From NCBI GenBank assembly GCA_900547435.1, contig URGO01000050.1:1-18787 (forward strand): a DNA stretch of 18,787 nucleotides. Reading direction: 5' to 3'. A program made the position numbers and the translations under genes. Under the pieces are notes generated by a model, which made no database searches, was not told the origin of the DNA, and worked only from the letters and a program-made list of their open reading frames with translations. Each line of letters starts with the position of its first letter. Within the stretch, counting starts at the first letter, position 1. Positions 7,263 to 15,788 of this stretch are shown here, in pieces. This DNA comes from an uncultured Parabacteroides sp. (GTDB lineage: Bacteria; Bacteroidota; Bacteroidia; Bacteroidales; Tannerellaceae).

Positions 7263-9824
7263 TTATTCTTTGATATCCGTATCATCATCTGTCAATTCAA
7301 GTGTTGCTTGACTATCTATGTTCTTCTGAGCCGCGTCTTTTTCCGCTTTTTCTTGAGCGGCCTGCTCCTCGGCATCCGTCAGGACCTTACAAACAGAAGC
7401 GATTTCATCATTACGCTTACCCAAGTTAATCAATCGTACACCCTGTGTTGCACGGCCAATGATACTTAAATCAGATACTTTCATGCGGATGGTAATGCCG
7501 GATTTATTGATAATCATCAGGTCATTTTCATCCGTTACGTTCAAAATGGCGACTAATTTACCGGTTTTTTCGGTAATATTCAAAGTTTTCACACCTTTTC
7601 CGCCACGATTTGTTATACGATAGTCCTCAATGCTGGAACGTTTTCCATATCCTTGTTCGGAAACGACCAAGGTGGTCTCTTTCTCTTTGTCTTTTACGCA
7701 AATCATTCCAACCACTTCATCCGTTCCGTCCTCGTCTAAGGCCATGCCTCTTACTCCCGATGCAGTACGTCCCATCTCACGAACCGCACTCTCATGGAAC
7801 CGAATGGCACGCCCGTTACGATTGGCTATCAATACCTCGTTATTTCCGTTGGTCATACAAACCTGAATCAATCCATCGTCTTCGCGCAAAGTAATGGCAT
7901 TCACACCATTCTGACGCGGGCGGGAATAAGCCTCCAGGCAAGTTTTCTTGACAATACCTTTCTTCGTACAGAACAACAAATAATGTGAATTGACAAACTC
8001 CGTATCTGTAGTCAGTTTCTTCACTCGGATGAATGCCTGTACCTTATCATCCGATTCGATATTCAGCAAATTCTGGATAGCGCGTCCTTTCGATGTGCGC
8101 GTTCCTTCCGGAATCTGATAAACCGGAAGCCAGAAACAACGTCCTTTCGAAGTAAAGAATAACAAAGTGGCATGCATAGAAGCCGGATAAATATATTCGA
8201 TGAAATCCTCATCCCGCGTTTCCGAACCTTTTATACCTACCCCTCCTCTGCCCTGCGCACGGAAGTCGGCCAACGGAGTACGTTTGATGTATCCCATGTG
8301 CGAGATAGTAATAATCATCTCATCATCAGCATAAAAATCTTCCGGATTCAAATCTTCGGAAGCATAGACGATATCGGTTCGACGCGCATCGCCATACTTA
8401 TCTTTGATTTCCTGCAATTCATCTTTGATTATCTTCATACAAAGGTCATCGTTTTCCAGAATCTCCTTCAAATAAGCAATCAACTTTTCTATCTCTTCAT
8501 ATTCAGCCCGTAATTTATCTTGCTCCAGACCGGTCAATTGGCGTAAACGCATCTCAACAATCGCACGTGCTTGCTTGTCGGATAACGAGAAGCGTTCCAT
8601 CAATCGTTCAACGGCCTCCTGCGGACTGGACGAAGCCTTGATGATAGCTATCACTTCGTCAATATTATCAGAGGCGATAATCAGACCTTCCAAAATATGT
8701 GCGCGCTCTTCCGCCTTAGCCAATTCAAATTTTGTCCGGCGGATAACCACTTCATGCCGATGGTCAACGAACGCTTTGATTAAATCCTTCAGGTTCAACA
8801 AACGCGGACGGCCATTTACCAACGCGATATTGTTCACACTAAACGAAGATTGCAATGCCGTCATCTTGTAAAGTTTATTCAACACGACCTGCGCATTGGC
8901 ATCGCGCTTGACATCTACAACGATGCGAAGTCCGGCACGGCTGGATTCATCCGTAACGTCAGAAATACCCTCTATTCGCTTTTCATTCACCAAATCAGCT
9001 ATGCTCTTTACCAAATCCGATTTGACCACCTGATAAGGTATTTCCGTGATAATAATCTGTTCATGATTATTATCTACTTCTATCTCCGCTTTTCCACGCA
9101 ATACGATGCGTCCACGCCCCGTTTCAAAGGCCTCTTTTACGCCATCATATCCATAAATGGTTGCACCGGTCGGGAAATCCGGAGCTTTGACATATTGCAT
9201 CAATCCGGCTACGTCTATATCTCCTCGTGCATCGATATAGGCCATACACCCATCTAATACTTCAGACAAATTATGTGTTGGCATATTGGTCGCCATACCT
9301 ACCGCGATACCCGAAGCACCATTTACCAGCAGGTTCGGAATACGTGTAGGAAGAACGGTAGGTTCCTTCAACGAATCATCAAAGTTAAGCTGGAAGTCCA
9401 CCGTATCCTTATCTATATCTCGAAGCATTTCTTCTGCTAACTTGCTCAGGCGTGCCTCGGTATAACGCATAGCCGCCGGGCTATCGTTATCCATCGAACC
9501 GAAGTTACCCTGCCCGTCCACCAACGTGAAGCGCATAGACCACCATTGTGCCATTCGGACAAGCGCCCCATATACGGAGCTATCGCCGTGCGGATGATAT
9601 TTACCTAAAACTTCACCAACAATTCTTGCAGATTTCAGATGTTTCTTGTCGGATGTATTGCCAATCATGTTCATACCATATAATATACGGCGATGAACAG
9701 GCTTGAAACCATCTCGTACATCAGGAAGGGCACGTGAAACAATGACTGACATAGAATAATCTATGTATGCCGATTTCATTTCCTCCTCGATGTTAATCCT
9801 TATAATTCTGTCTTGATCAACCAT
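7263..9824 (-). CDS. gyrA: DNA gyrase subunit A
   Basis: Breakage-reunion subunit of the A2B2 gyrase that introduces negative supercoils. The 853-residue protein opens with the type IIA topoisomerase block YIDYSMSVIVSRALPDVRDG (20-39). Catalytic Tyr121 is in AAMRYTEARL, with Arg120 beside it. The quinolone region reads HPHGDSSVYG; Ser82 aligns with E. coli Ser83, and Gly86 stands where E. coli has Asp87. The C-terminal beta-pinwheel carries a GyrA-box equivalent QGRGGVG (524-530) that departs from the QRRGGKG consensus, and a further NRGGKG at 739-744. The tail from about 815 is charged and Gln/Ala/Glu/Asp-rich. Overall length, the box and the strong similarity in register favour GyrA over ParC. 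It is divergent from clpC and probably cotranscribed with the downstream TPR gene. Confidence 0.95.
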   Translation of the reverse strand: MVDQDRIIRINIEEEMKSAYIDYSMSVIVSRALPDVRDGFKPVHRRILYGMNMIGNTSDKKHLKSARIVGEVLGKYHPHGDSSVYGALVRMAQWWSMRFTLVDGQGNFGSMDNDSPAAMRYTEARLSKLAEEMLRDIDKDTVDFQLNFDDSLKEPTVLPTRIPNLLVNGASGIAVGMATNMPTHNLSEVLDGCMAYIDARGDIDVAGLMQYVKAPDFPTGATIYGYDGVKEAFETGRGRIVLRGKAEIEVDNNHEQIIITEIPYQVVKSDLVKSIADLVNEKRIEGISDVTDESSRAGLRIVVDVKRDANAQVVLNKLYKMTALQSSFSVNNIALVNGRPRLLNLKDLIKAFVDHRHEVVIRRTKFELAKAEERAHILEGLIIASDNIDEVIAIIKASSSPQEAVERLMERFSLSDKQARAIVEMRLRQLTGLEQDKLRAEYEEIEKLIAYLKEILENDDLCMKIIKDELQEIKDKYGDARRTDIVYASEDLNPEDFYADDEMIITISHMGYIKRTPLADFRAQGRGGVGIKGSETRDEDFIEYIYPASMHATLLFFTSKGRCFWLPVYQIPEGTRTSKGRAIQNLLNIESDDKVQAFIRVKKLTTDTEFVNSHYLLFCTKKGIVKKTCLEAYSRPRQNGVNAITLREDDGLIQVCMTNGNNEVLIANRNGRAIRFHESAVREMGRTASGVRGMALDEDGTDEVVGMICVKDKEKETTLVVSEQGYGKRSSIEDYRITNRGGKGVKTLNITEKTGKLVAILNVTDENDLMIINKSGITIRMKVSDLSIIGRATQGVRLINLGKRNDEIASVCKVLTDAEEQAAQEKAEKDAAQKNIDSQATLELTDDDTDIKE

Positions 9825-9872
9825 TTAGTATGTTATTTATTACACTCTGTATCTATATTAAGAAAAATCGCA

Positions 9873-9880
9873 CTAAAGTA
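9873..9880 (-). promoter_or_regulatory. weak -7 promoter element for gyrA
   Basis: Minus-strand TACTTTAG matches TAnnTTTG at seven of eight positions, 48 nt before the gyrA ATG. A second near match, TACTTTCG, lies further upstream at 9897-9904. Either could serve; the choice is uncertain. Confidence 0.35.
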
Positions 9881-10057
9881 ATCCTTTTTCGTCGATTACG
9901 AAAGTAATTGACCTTAAAAATTAACGAAAAAGGCATAAAAACTCTCTTAGACGACTCTATATGGAATATTGGTAAAGAAAATGTAACATAAAATTTCATG
10001 CGTTCACACATCGTTCTCAGTCCCTATATATAATTAAGGTATAATTCATTTTTTTCA

Positions 10058-10145
10058 TGCCTATGAATCCGGAAAAACATAGGCATAAACGCCGACGATT
10101 GTGCCTATGTTTCCCGTCATTTATGCTTATCTTTTTCGGGGAACC
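10058..10145. repeat. 22-nt periodic intergenic array A
   Basis: Four units begin exactly 22 nt apart with the hexamers TGCCTA (10058), TAGGCA (10080), TGCCTA (10102) and TGCTTA (10124). The second is the exact reverse complement of the first in the same register. Several stems compete: 10073-10089 with 10120-10136 (15 Watson-Crick pairs, one G-T, one mismatch, 30-nt loop), 10075-10085 with 10102-10112 (11 perfect pairs), and 10057-10065 with 10078-10086 (9 perfect pairs). The array ends 64 nt before the clpC -7 element and overlaps neither promoter. It is related to arrays B and C in this window. I do not recognise the family. Confidence 0.8.
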
Positions 10146-10209
10146 TGCAATTAAGTCTTTTTTCGGTATTATGGCACACTATTTGATGGAGATTATAGTA
10201 TAGTTTTAG

Positions 10210-10217
10210 TATCTTTG
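10210..10217 (+). promoter_or_regulatory. -7 promoter element for clpC
   Basis: TATCTTTG matches TAnnTTTG exactly. A TTTG at 10182-10185 lies 24 nt upstream, slightly further than the usual -33 spacing. The predicted transcript start falls near 10223, which makes ATG 10226 almost leaderless and favours ATG 10265 for clpC. Confidence 0.6.
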
Positions 10218-10248
10218 CGCCGACGATGGCTAAAACTTCAAACATACA

Positions 10249-10262
10249 TTATATTAATATAA
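10249..10262. promoter_or_regulatory. 14-bp palindrome in the clpC leader
   Basis: TTATATTAATATAA is a perfect palindrome ending two bases before the chosen clpC ATG. In RNA it could form a weak all-A/U hairpin over the ribosome-binding region; in DNA it could be an operator. It is A/T-only, so chance is a real alternative. Confidence 0.3.
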
Positions 10263-10264
10263 GA

Positions 10265-12835
10265 ATGAAGAATAACTATTCAGAGAAATTAAGGGACATT
10301 ATTGAGTACGGCCGCGAGGAAGCGGGTCGTCTACAAAACAGCTATATTGGCCCGGAGCATCTGATGCTCGGTATAATCCGAGATGGGGAAAATGAAGCAT
10401 ATCAGATATTGGTGAATTTGCATATCGACCCTTACACCATAAAGCGACTTATCGAACAGGAAGTGAAAAATACGGTAGAAAATCATTACTCGACAACTGA
10501 AATAACCGTAAGCAAAGCTACGGAAAGAGTGTTGCGTATGAGTATACTGGAATCCCGTTCGTTAAACGCGGAAGAGACAGATGCCGAACATCTCCTGCTG
10601 GCTATAATGAAAGATGGATATGGCATCGCGACACGTATCCTGAAAGAGTCCGGGCTTTCATACGCCCTGATTTTGGAAGAATTGGAGCAACGGACAGGGA
10701 AACTTGGCACGGAAGACGTGAAAGAACAGGATTATCCTAATATAGAAAATGGCTATACCGATGATGAAGAGGAGGACGAAGAGGACTCTTACGCATCCCG
10801 CAATAACCCTCACTCTTCTTCTCAGGGAGGAGATTTGGGAGCACAATTGAGAGCGGGCAGCGATACACCGGTTATTGATAATTTCGGAACGGATATAACC
10901 CGTGCTGCGGCCGAAAATAGGCTTGACCCGGTGGTTGGACGTGAGAAGGAAATAGAACGCGTGGCCCAGATACTAAGTCGACGGAAAAAAAACAATCCGG
11001 TGCTGATTGGTGAGCCGGGTGTGGGTAAATCGGCCATTGCGGAAGGGCTGGCCATGCGGATTGTCCAGCGCAAGGTATCACGAATCTTGTTTGACAAACG
11101 TGTGGTAAGCCTGGACTTGGCTTCCATTGTGGCCGGCACGAAATACCGCGGGCAATTTGAAGAACGCATCAAGGCTATATTGAACGAGCTTTCCAAAAAT
11201 CCCAATATTATCTTGTTTATTGATGAAATCCATACATTAGTCGGAGCCGGTTCGGCCTCTGGTTCGATGGATGCAGCCAATATGCTGAAACCAGCCTTGG
11301 CGAGAGGTGAGATACAATGTATCGGGGCAACTACGCTGGACGAATATCGCAAGAATATTGAGAAAGACGGGGCTTTAGACCGTCGTTTCCAGAAGGTAAT
11401 GGTCGAGCCTACTACGGCCGAAGAGACCTTGCAGATTCTAAACAACATCAAGGACCGCTATGAAGAGCACCATAATGTATCTTATACGCCGGAAGCCTTA
11501 AAAGCGTGTGTCAAATTGACCGATCGGTACATCAGCGACCGGAATTTTCCGGATAAGGCCATTGATGCGTTAGACGAAGCAGGTTCACGTGTACATATAT
11601 CCAACATCGTTGTTCCGAAAAGCATCGAAGAGCTGGAGGCCAAAATAGAGGAAACGAAAGCAGACAAGATGGCAGCCGTCAAATCGCAAAATTTCGAGCT
11701 TGCGGCAAGTTATCGGGACAAAGAACGACAATATCTGCTGGATTTGGAATCGGCTAAGGCCAAGTGGGAAAAAGAGATGCAGGAGCACCGCGAGATAGTA
11801 GATGAAAATAAAGTGGCAGAAGTCGTGGCAATGATGTCCGGCGTACCTGTCCAGCGCATAGCGAAGGCGGAGAATGCCCGTTTACTGGAGATGGCGGATG
11901 TCTTGAAGAGCAAAGTCGTAGGACAAGATGAAGCCGTCCAGAAAATAGTCAAGGCTATCCAGCGCAACCGTGTAGGGCTGAAGGACCCGAACAAACCAAT
12001 CGGTACATTTATGTTTTTAGGGCCAACCGGTGTCGGAAAGACCTATTTGGCGAAAAAGCTGGCGGAATATCTGTTTGACTCGACCGATGCGCTTATCCGG
12101 GTAGACATGAGCGAATATATGGAGAAATTTGCGGTATCACGCTTGGTGGGTGCACCTCCGGGATATGTAGGTTATGATGAAGGCGGACAATTGACTGAGA
12201 AAGTCAGACGCAAGCCCTACTCGGTGGTCTTGTTGGATGAAATCGAGAAGGCTCATCCTGACGTATTCAATTTGTTGCTTCAGGTATTGGATGACGGGCG
12301 CCTGACGGATAGTTTCGGACGTTGCATTGATTTCAAGAATACGATTCTGATTATGACGTCCAACATTGGTACACGCCAATTGAAAGACTTCGGAAGAGGT
12401 GTCGGTTTTAATACCCAGATGGGGGGAGATATCGATAAGGACTTTTCGCGAGGCGTCATACAAAAAGCGCTAAACAAGGCTTTTGCTCCGGAGTTCCTGA
12501 ATCGAATAGATGATATCGTCATGTTCGACCAGTTGGACAAAGAGGCCATCCGCAAGATTATTGACATCGAGTTGCAAGGTCTTTATAAACGTGTAACCGA
12601 CTTGGGATATACGTTGGAGTTAACCGATGCAGCTAAGGATTTTCTGGCTACCAAAGGGTATGACGTCCAGTTCGGTGCTCGTCCTTTGAAACGGGCTATC
12701 CAAAAGTATTTGGAAGATGAGATGGCGGAATTAATCATCCGGGCTTCGGTAGGCGAAGGTGATACTATCGTTGTAGATTTCGATACGAAAGAGCAACGCA
12801 TCATCTCGGAAGTAAAGAGTAATAATAACAATTAA
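10265..12835 (+). CDS. clpC: ClpC-type AAA+ unfoldase (ClpP partner)
   Basis: Hexameric ATP-driven protein unfoldase that feeds substrates to ClpP. The 856-residue protein has two Clp-N repeats (about 1-70 and 78-145, IGPEHLMLG and DAEHLLLAI), an acidic linker (165-175), and AAA module 1 with Walker A GEPGVGKS (249-256) and Walker B ILFIDE. A UVR-like coiled-coil middle region lies at about 470-510 (SQNFELAASYRDKE), and AAA module 2 has Walker A GPTGVGKT (586-593) and VVLLDE (654-659). The short middle domain marks ClpC, not ClpB. VGF at 713-715 sits where the ClpP-docking tripeptide is expected. The start at 10265 gives the family N-terminus; a 13-residue extension from 10226 is possible but would leave almost no leader. 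It is first of a probable clpC-rlmD-mltF operon. No CtsR-type operator is evident. Confidence 0.96.
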   Translation: MKNNYSEKLRDIIEYGREEAGRLQNSYIGPEHLMLGIIRDGENEAYQILVNLHIDPYTIKRLIEQEVKNTVENHYSTTEITVSKATERVLRMSILESRSLNAEETDAEHLLLAIMKDGYGIATRILKESGLSYALILEELEQRTGKLGTEDVKEQDYPNIENGYTDDEEEDEEDSYASRNNPHSSSQGGDLGAQLRAGSDTPVIDNFGTDITRAAAENRLDPVVGREKEIERVAQILSRRKKNNPVLIGEPGVGKSAIAEGLAMRIVQRKVSRILFDKRVVSLDLASIVAGTKYRGQFEERIKAILNELSKNPNIILFIDEIHTLVGAGSASGSMDAANMLKPALARGEIQCIGATTLDEYRKNIEKDGALDRRFQKVMVEPTTAEETLQILNNIKDRYEEHHNVSYTPEALKACVKLTDRYISDRNFPDKAIDALDEAGSRVHISNIVVPKSIEELEAKIEETKADKMAAVKSQNFELAASYRDKERQYLLDLESAKAKWEKEMQEHREIVDENKVAEVVAMMSGVPVQRIAKAENARLLEMADVLKSKVVGQDEAVQKIVKAIQRNRVGLKDPNKPIGTFMFLGPTGVGKTYLAKKLAEYLFDSTDALIRVDMSEYMEKFAVSRLVGAPPGYVGYDEGGQLTEKVRRKPYSVVLLDEIEKAHPDVFNLLLQVLDDGRLTDSFGRCIDFKNTILIMTSNIGTRQLKDFGRGVGFNTQMGGDIDKDFSRGVIQKALNKAFAPEFLNRIDDIVMFDQLDKEAIRKIIDIELQGLYKRVTDLGYTLELTDAAKDFLATKGYDVQFGARPLKRAIQKYLEDEMAELIIRASVGEGDTIVVDFDTKEQRIISEVKSNNNN

Positions 12836-12849
12836 TAGATATCAGCGAA

Positions 12850-14262
12850 GTGGCACGCAAAAGAAAACCGTTACCCTTATTAGAAGGGGTGACCATAACC
12901 GATGTAGCGGCGGAAGGAAAAGCTCTGGCTCGGGTGAATGACCTTGTCGTATTTGTTCCTTACGTGGCTCCGGGCGATATTGTAGATATTCAACTGATCC
13001 GAAAGAAACATAATTATGCAGAAGGCAAAGCGGTAGCTTTTCATAAGTATGCCGAAGAACGGGCTGTTCCTTTTTGTGAGCATTTTGGCGTATGTGGAGG
13101 TTGTAAATGGCAACATTTGCCTTACGAGGCTCAATTGCGCTACAAGCAAAAACAGGTGATTGATAATCTGACTCGCATCGGGAAAGTGGATTTAGGAGAA
13201 ATCTTGCCAATTATGGGATCTGAAAAGACCCGCTTCTACCGGAATAAATTGGAATTTACCTTTTCCAACAAGAAATGGCTGACCGAAGAGCAGGTACAAT
13301 CCGGCGAACCTATCGAATGTATGAACGGTTTGGGGTTCCATATCCCGAATATGTTTGATAAAGTACTTGACATCAACAAGTGTTGGTTGCAGGCAGATAT
13401 CTCCAATCGAATCCGGTTAGCCATCAAAAACTATTGTCTGGAGCATGAAGGATATCCGTTCTATGACCTCCGGAATCAAGAAGGTTTTGTCCGCACATTG
13501 ATGATTCGTACCGCTTCTACGGGGGATCTCATGGTGGTATTGGTATTCTATCATGAGGATAAAGAGCGTCGTGAGGCATTGCTGGATTATGTGGCCGAGC
13601 AATTCCCGGAGATTACGTCTCTGCTTTACGTGATAAACTCAAAGTGTAACGACACGATTACGGATCAGGAGATATGTCTTTTCAAAGGGAAGGATTTTAT
13701 TATCGAGGAAATGGAAGGACTGAAGTTCAAGATTGGCGCGAAATCCTTCTATCAGACCAATAGCGAACAGGCTTATCATCTGTATAGCGTGGCCCGGAAC
13801 TTTGCAGGACTTACGGGTTCGGAACTGGTCTATGACTTATATACCGGAACGGGAACTATTGCCAATTTCGTTTCTCGTCAGGCCAAAGAGGTAATCGGTA
13901 TCGAATATGTCCCGGAAGCTATTGAGGACGCTAAGGTGAATTCCGCTCTCAATGGCATCACGAACACGAAATTCTTTGCCGGAGATATGAAAGATTTGCT
14001 TACGCAGGATTTTATTAATGAGCATGGAAGACCGGATGTAATCATCACCGACCCTCCGCGTGCCGGAATGCATGATGACGTTATCCGGACTATCTTGTTC
14101 GCACGTCCTAAACGAATAGTGTATGTAAGTTGTAATCCGGCTACGCAAGCCAGGGACTTGAACCTGCTTGATGTCGCGTATGCAGTACGAAAAGTACAAC
14201 CGGTCGATATGTTCCCGCATACGCATCATGTGGAAAATGTCGTTTTACTTGAACTGAAATAA
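12850..14262 (+). CDS. rlmD: 23S rRNA (uracil-5-)-methyltransferase, RlmD/RumA type
   Basis: SAM-dependent enzyme that makes 5-methyluridine in RNA, with a 4Fe-4S cluster. The 470-residue protein has an N-terminal TRAM domain (about 8-66), cluster cysteines Cys76, Cys82, Cys85 (CX5CX2C) and Cys178, the SAM loop DLYTGTG (329-335), DPPRAG (401-406), catalytic nucleophile Cys428 in YVSCNP, and Glu462 in HHVENV as the probable base. The start is GTG at 12850; no in-frame ATG is nearby, and the family-like N-terminus ARKRKPLPLLE follows directly. It begins 14 nt after clpC, so it is translated from the same message. The family is certain. Whether the target is U1939 (RlmD), U747 (RlmC) or both cannot be read from sequence; the four-cysteine layout fits either. 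Confidence 0.93.
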   Translation: MARKRKPLPLLEGVTITDVAAEGKALARVNDLVVFVPYVAPGDIVDIQLIRKKHNYAEGKAVAFHKYAEERAVPFCEHFGVCGGCKWQHLPYEAQLRYKQKQVIDNLTRIGKVDLGEILPIMGSEKTRFYRNKLEFTFSNKKWLTEEQVQSGEPIECMNGLGFHIPNMFDKVLDINKCWLQADISNRIRLAIKNYCLEHEGYPFYDLRNQEGFVRTLMIRTASTGDLMVVLVFYHEDKERREALLDYVAEQFPEITSLLYVINSKCNDTITDQEICLFKGKDFIIEEMEGLKFKIGAKSFYQTNSEQAYHLYSVARNFAGLTGSELVYDLYTGTGTIANFVSRQAKEVIGIEYVPEAIEDAKVNSALNGITNTKFFAGDMKDLLTQDFINEHGRPDVIITDPPRAGMHDDVIRTILFARPKRIVYVSCNPATQARDLNLLDVAYAVRKVQPVDMFPHTHHVENVVLLELK

Positions 14263-14283
14263 GTTTAAAGTTTATTGGTTTAT

Positions 14284-15672
14284 ATGTATAAGGCAATCAT
14301 CACATTCGTATGTCTTTCGTTCGCACTTGTTTCTTGTAATGAGCAGGGCGGAAAGAATACATGTGATGATTCGTTTTATCGGGATTTGCCTCAATTGAAG
14401 GAATCAGGCGAGATTACCGCCGTTACACTTTATAGTTCTACCTCCTATTTCCAGTATCGTATGCAACCGATGGGGTATGAATATGATTTGGCGGAAGACT
14501 TTGCTGAATCATTGGGGTTGAAACTGGTCATCAAGATAGCACAGACCGACTCTCAACTCGTTGCGATGCTTCGTTCCGGAGAAGCGGATTTTATAGCTTA
14601 TCCGATGTTTATCAATAATGAAAGCAAGCAACATCTCCTGTTTTGCGGGCATGAACAACAGACCAGTCAGGTTATTGTCCAACGGGCCAATAAGGGGGAT
14701 ACGGTTCTTACCGATGTGACGCAATTGATAGGCCGGGATATCTATGTGCAAAAGGATTCGAAGTATGCCGAACGCCTGAATAGCTTGAACGAAGAACTGG
14801 GCGGGGGTATTAAAATTCAGACTTTGGATAAAGACTCTCTTTCCACGGAAGACTTGATTGAAAAAGTGTCCAAAGGCGAGATTCCTTATACGGTCAGTGA
14901 TGATAATCTGGCCCGATTGAACCGTACCTATTATTGGAATATAGATACCCGGTTGAAGATAAGCTTCAAGCAACGTTCCTCTTGGGCTGTACGTATGAAT
15001 TCCCCTTTGTTGGCTCAGGCTATAAATACGTGGTCGACCGATACAAGGCGTAATCCGTCGTTCAAGGCTATCACCAAACGTTATTTTGAATTGAGCAAGA
15101 CCAACGAGGGGTTCGAGATTCCGGAAATAAAGGATGGGCATTTGTCGCCCTACGATGATTTATTTCGTAAGCACGCCCGCTTGTTGGATTGGGACTGGCG
15201 TTTGCTCGCTTCAATTTCTTATCAGGAGTCTAAGTTTAATCCGCATGTAGTTTCATGGGCCGGAGCCGAAGGTCTGATGGGGATTATTCCCAGCACGGCA
15301 CGGCGTTTGGGCGTAGCTCCCCACGAACTGAAAGATCCTGATACCAGTATCCGTACGGGAGTGGATTGTTTGCGCAGGTTCCGGCAGGGGTTCAGTCGGA
15401 TAGAAGACCCGGAAGAGAAAATCAAATTCACGCTTGCGGCATATAATGCAGGTATCGGGCATGTCTATGATGCCCAGCGTCTGGCGGAAAAATATGGGAA
15501 AGATCCGCTCCGATGGGATGATAACGTGGCGGAATTTATCCGTTTGAAGAATGATCCTGAATATTATAATGACCCGGTTTGCAAACATGGTTATTTGCGT
15601 GGATCGGAAACGTTCAATTATGTCAATGAAATTCTTGCACGTTACAAGTACTATAAGAAAAAGCGACCTTGA
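14284..15672 (+). CDS. MltF-like lytic transglycosylase lipoprotein
   Basis: A 462-residue envelope protein that joins an SBP_bac_3-type solute-binding domain (about 40-270) to a C-terminal SLT lytic transglycosylase domain (about 290-430), the MltF arrangement. It would cleave peptidoglycan glycan strands with formation of 1,6-anhydro-muramic acid. The signal peptide ends in ALVSC, with lipidated Cys18. Catalytic Glu315 is in the SYQESKFNP motif, followed by AEGLMGIIPSTA and AAYNAGIGHV, both hallmark SLT segments. A TTG start three codons upstream (14275) is in frame, but ATG 14284 is preferred because it needs no rare start and keeps a normal signal peptide. It follows rlmD by 21 nt, third in the clpC operon. 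In E. coli MltF the solute-binding part senses muropeptides; that role here is inference. Confidence 0.92.
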   Translation: MYKAIITFVCLSFALVSCNEQGGKNTCDDSFYRDLPQLKESGEITAVTLYSSTSYFQYRMQPMGYEYDLAEDFAESLGLKLVIKIAQTDSQLVAMLRSGEADFIAYPMFINNESKQHLLFCGHEQQTSQVIVQRANKGDTVLTDVTQLIGRDIYVQKDSKYAERLNSLNEELGGGIKIQTLDKDSLSTEDLIEKVSKGEIPYTVSDDNLARLNRTYYWNIDTRLKISFKQRSSWAVRMNSPLLAQAINTWSTDTRRNPSFKAITKRYFELSKTNEGFEIPEIKDGHLSPYDDLFRKHARLLDWDWRLLASISYQESKFNPHVVSWAGAEGLMGIIPSTARRLGVAPHELKDPDTSIRTGVDCLRRFRQGFSRIEDPEEKIKFTLAAYNAGIGHVYDAQRLAEKYGKDPLRWDDNVAEFIRLKNDPEYYNDPVCKHGYLRGSETFNYVNEILARYKYYKKKRP

Positions 15673-15700
15673 AAAGACCGGAATACTTCAGAGAAAAAGC

Positions 15701-15788
15701 TCGGCATCTTTTCTTCCAAAGGATGGGACCTTTTCTCCCGTTTATGCCTACCTTTTCCGACAAAGGTGCCTACCTTTTTTCGGTGTTC
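15701..15788. repeat. 22-nt periodic intergenic array B
   Basis: Four CTTTT blocks begin at 15708, 15730, 15752 and 15774, exactly 22 nt apart. The unit hexamers are TCGGCA (15701), ATGGGA (15723), TGCCTA (15745) and TGCCTA (15767). Arms 15718-15733 and 15762-15777 pair at 13 of 16 positions around a 28-nt loop. In addition AAAGGT-GCCT-ACCTTTTTT (15762-15780) is a compact hairpin with a T run and could terminate the clpC-rlmD-mltF message, whose last stop is at 15672. The array ends 78 nt before the htpG -7 element. It is related in register to arrays A and C. Confidence 0.8.

Larger units (their letters stand above)
9825..10264. other. gyrA-clpC divergent intergenic region
   Basis: This 440-bp stretch contains no gene that I can support. 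From left to right it holds the gyrA leader and a weak minus-strand -7 element (9873-9880), a pair of AAAGTAAT direct repeats (9876-9883 and 9902-9908 region) with an overlapping GTAATC/GATTAC inverted repeat, an orphan copy of the TGCC-TTTTTCG motif on the minus strand (9925-9940), an A/T-rich filler, the 22-nt periodic array (10058-10145), the clpC -7 element (10210-10217), and a 14-bp palindrome just before the clpC ATG. Confidence 0.7.

Noticed and set aside
10822..11451. 209-codon open frame antisense to clpC
   Set aside because: It is antisense to a strongly conserved AAA+ module, has no promoter or leader, and its Ser-rich composition follows from the clpC codons.
14509..15141. 210-codon open frame antisense to the mltF-like gene
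   Set aside because: Shadow of a conserved solute-binding domain with no motif of its own.
15701..15788. CRISPR array because of regular spacing
   Set aside because: Units are 22 nt and contiguous with no unique spacers, repeats are degenerate, and no cas gene is present.
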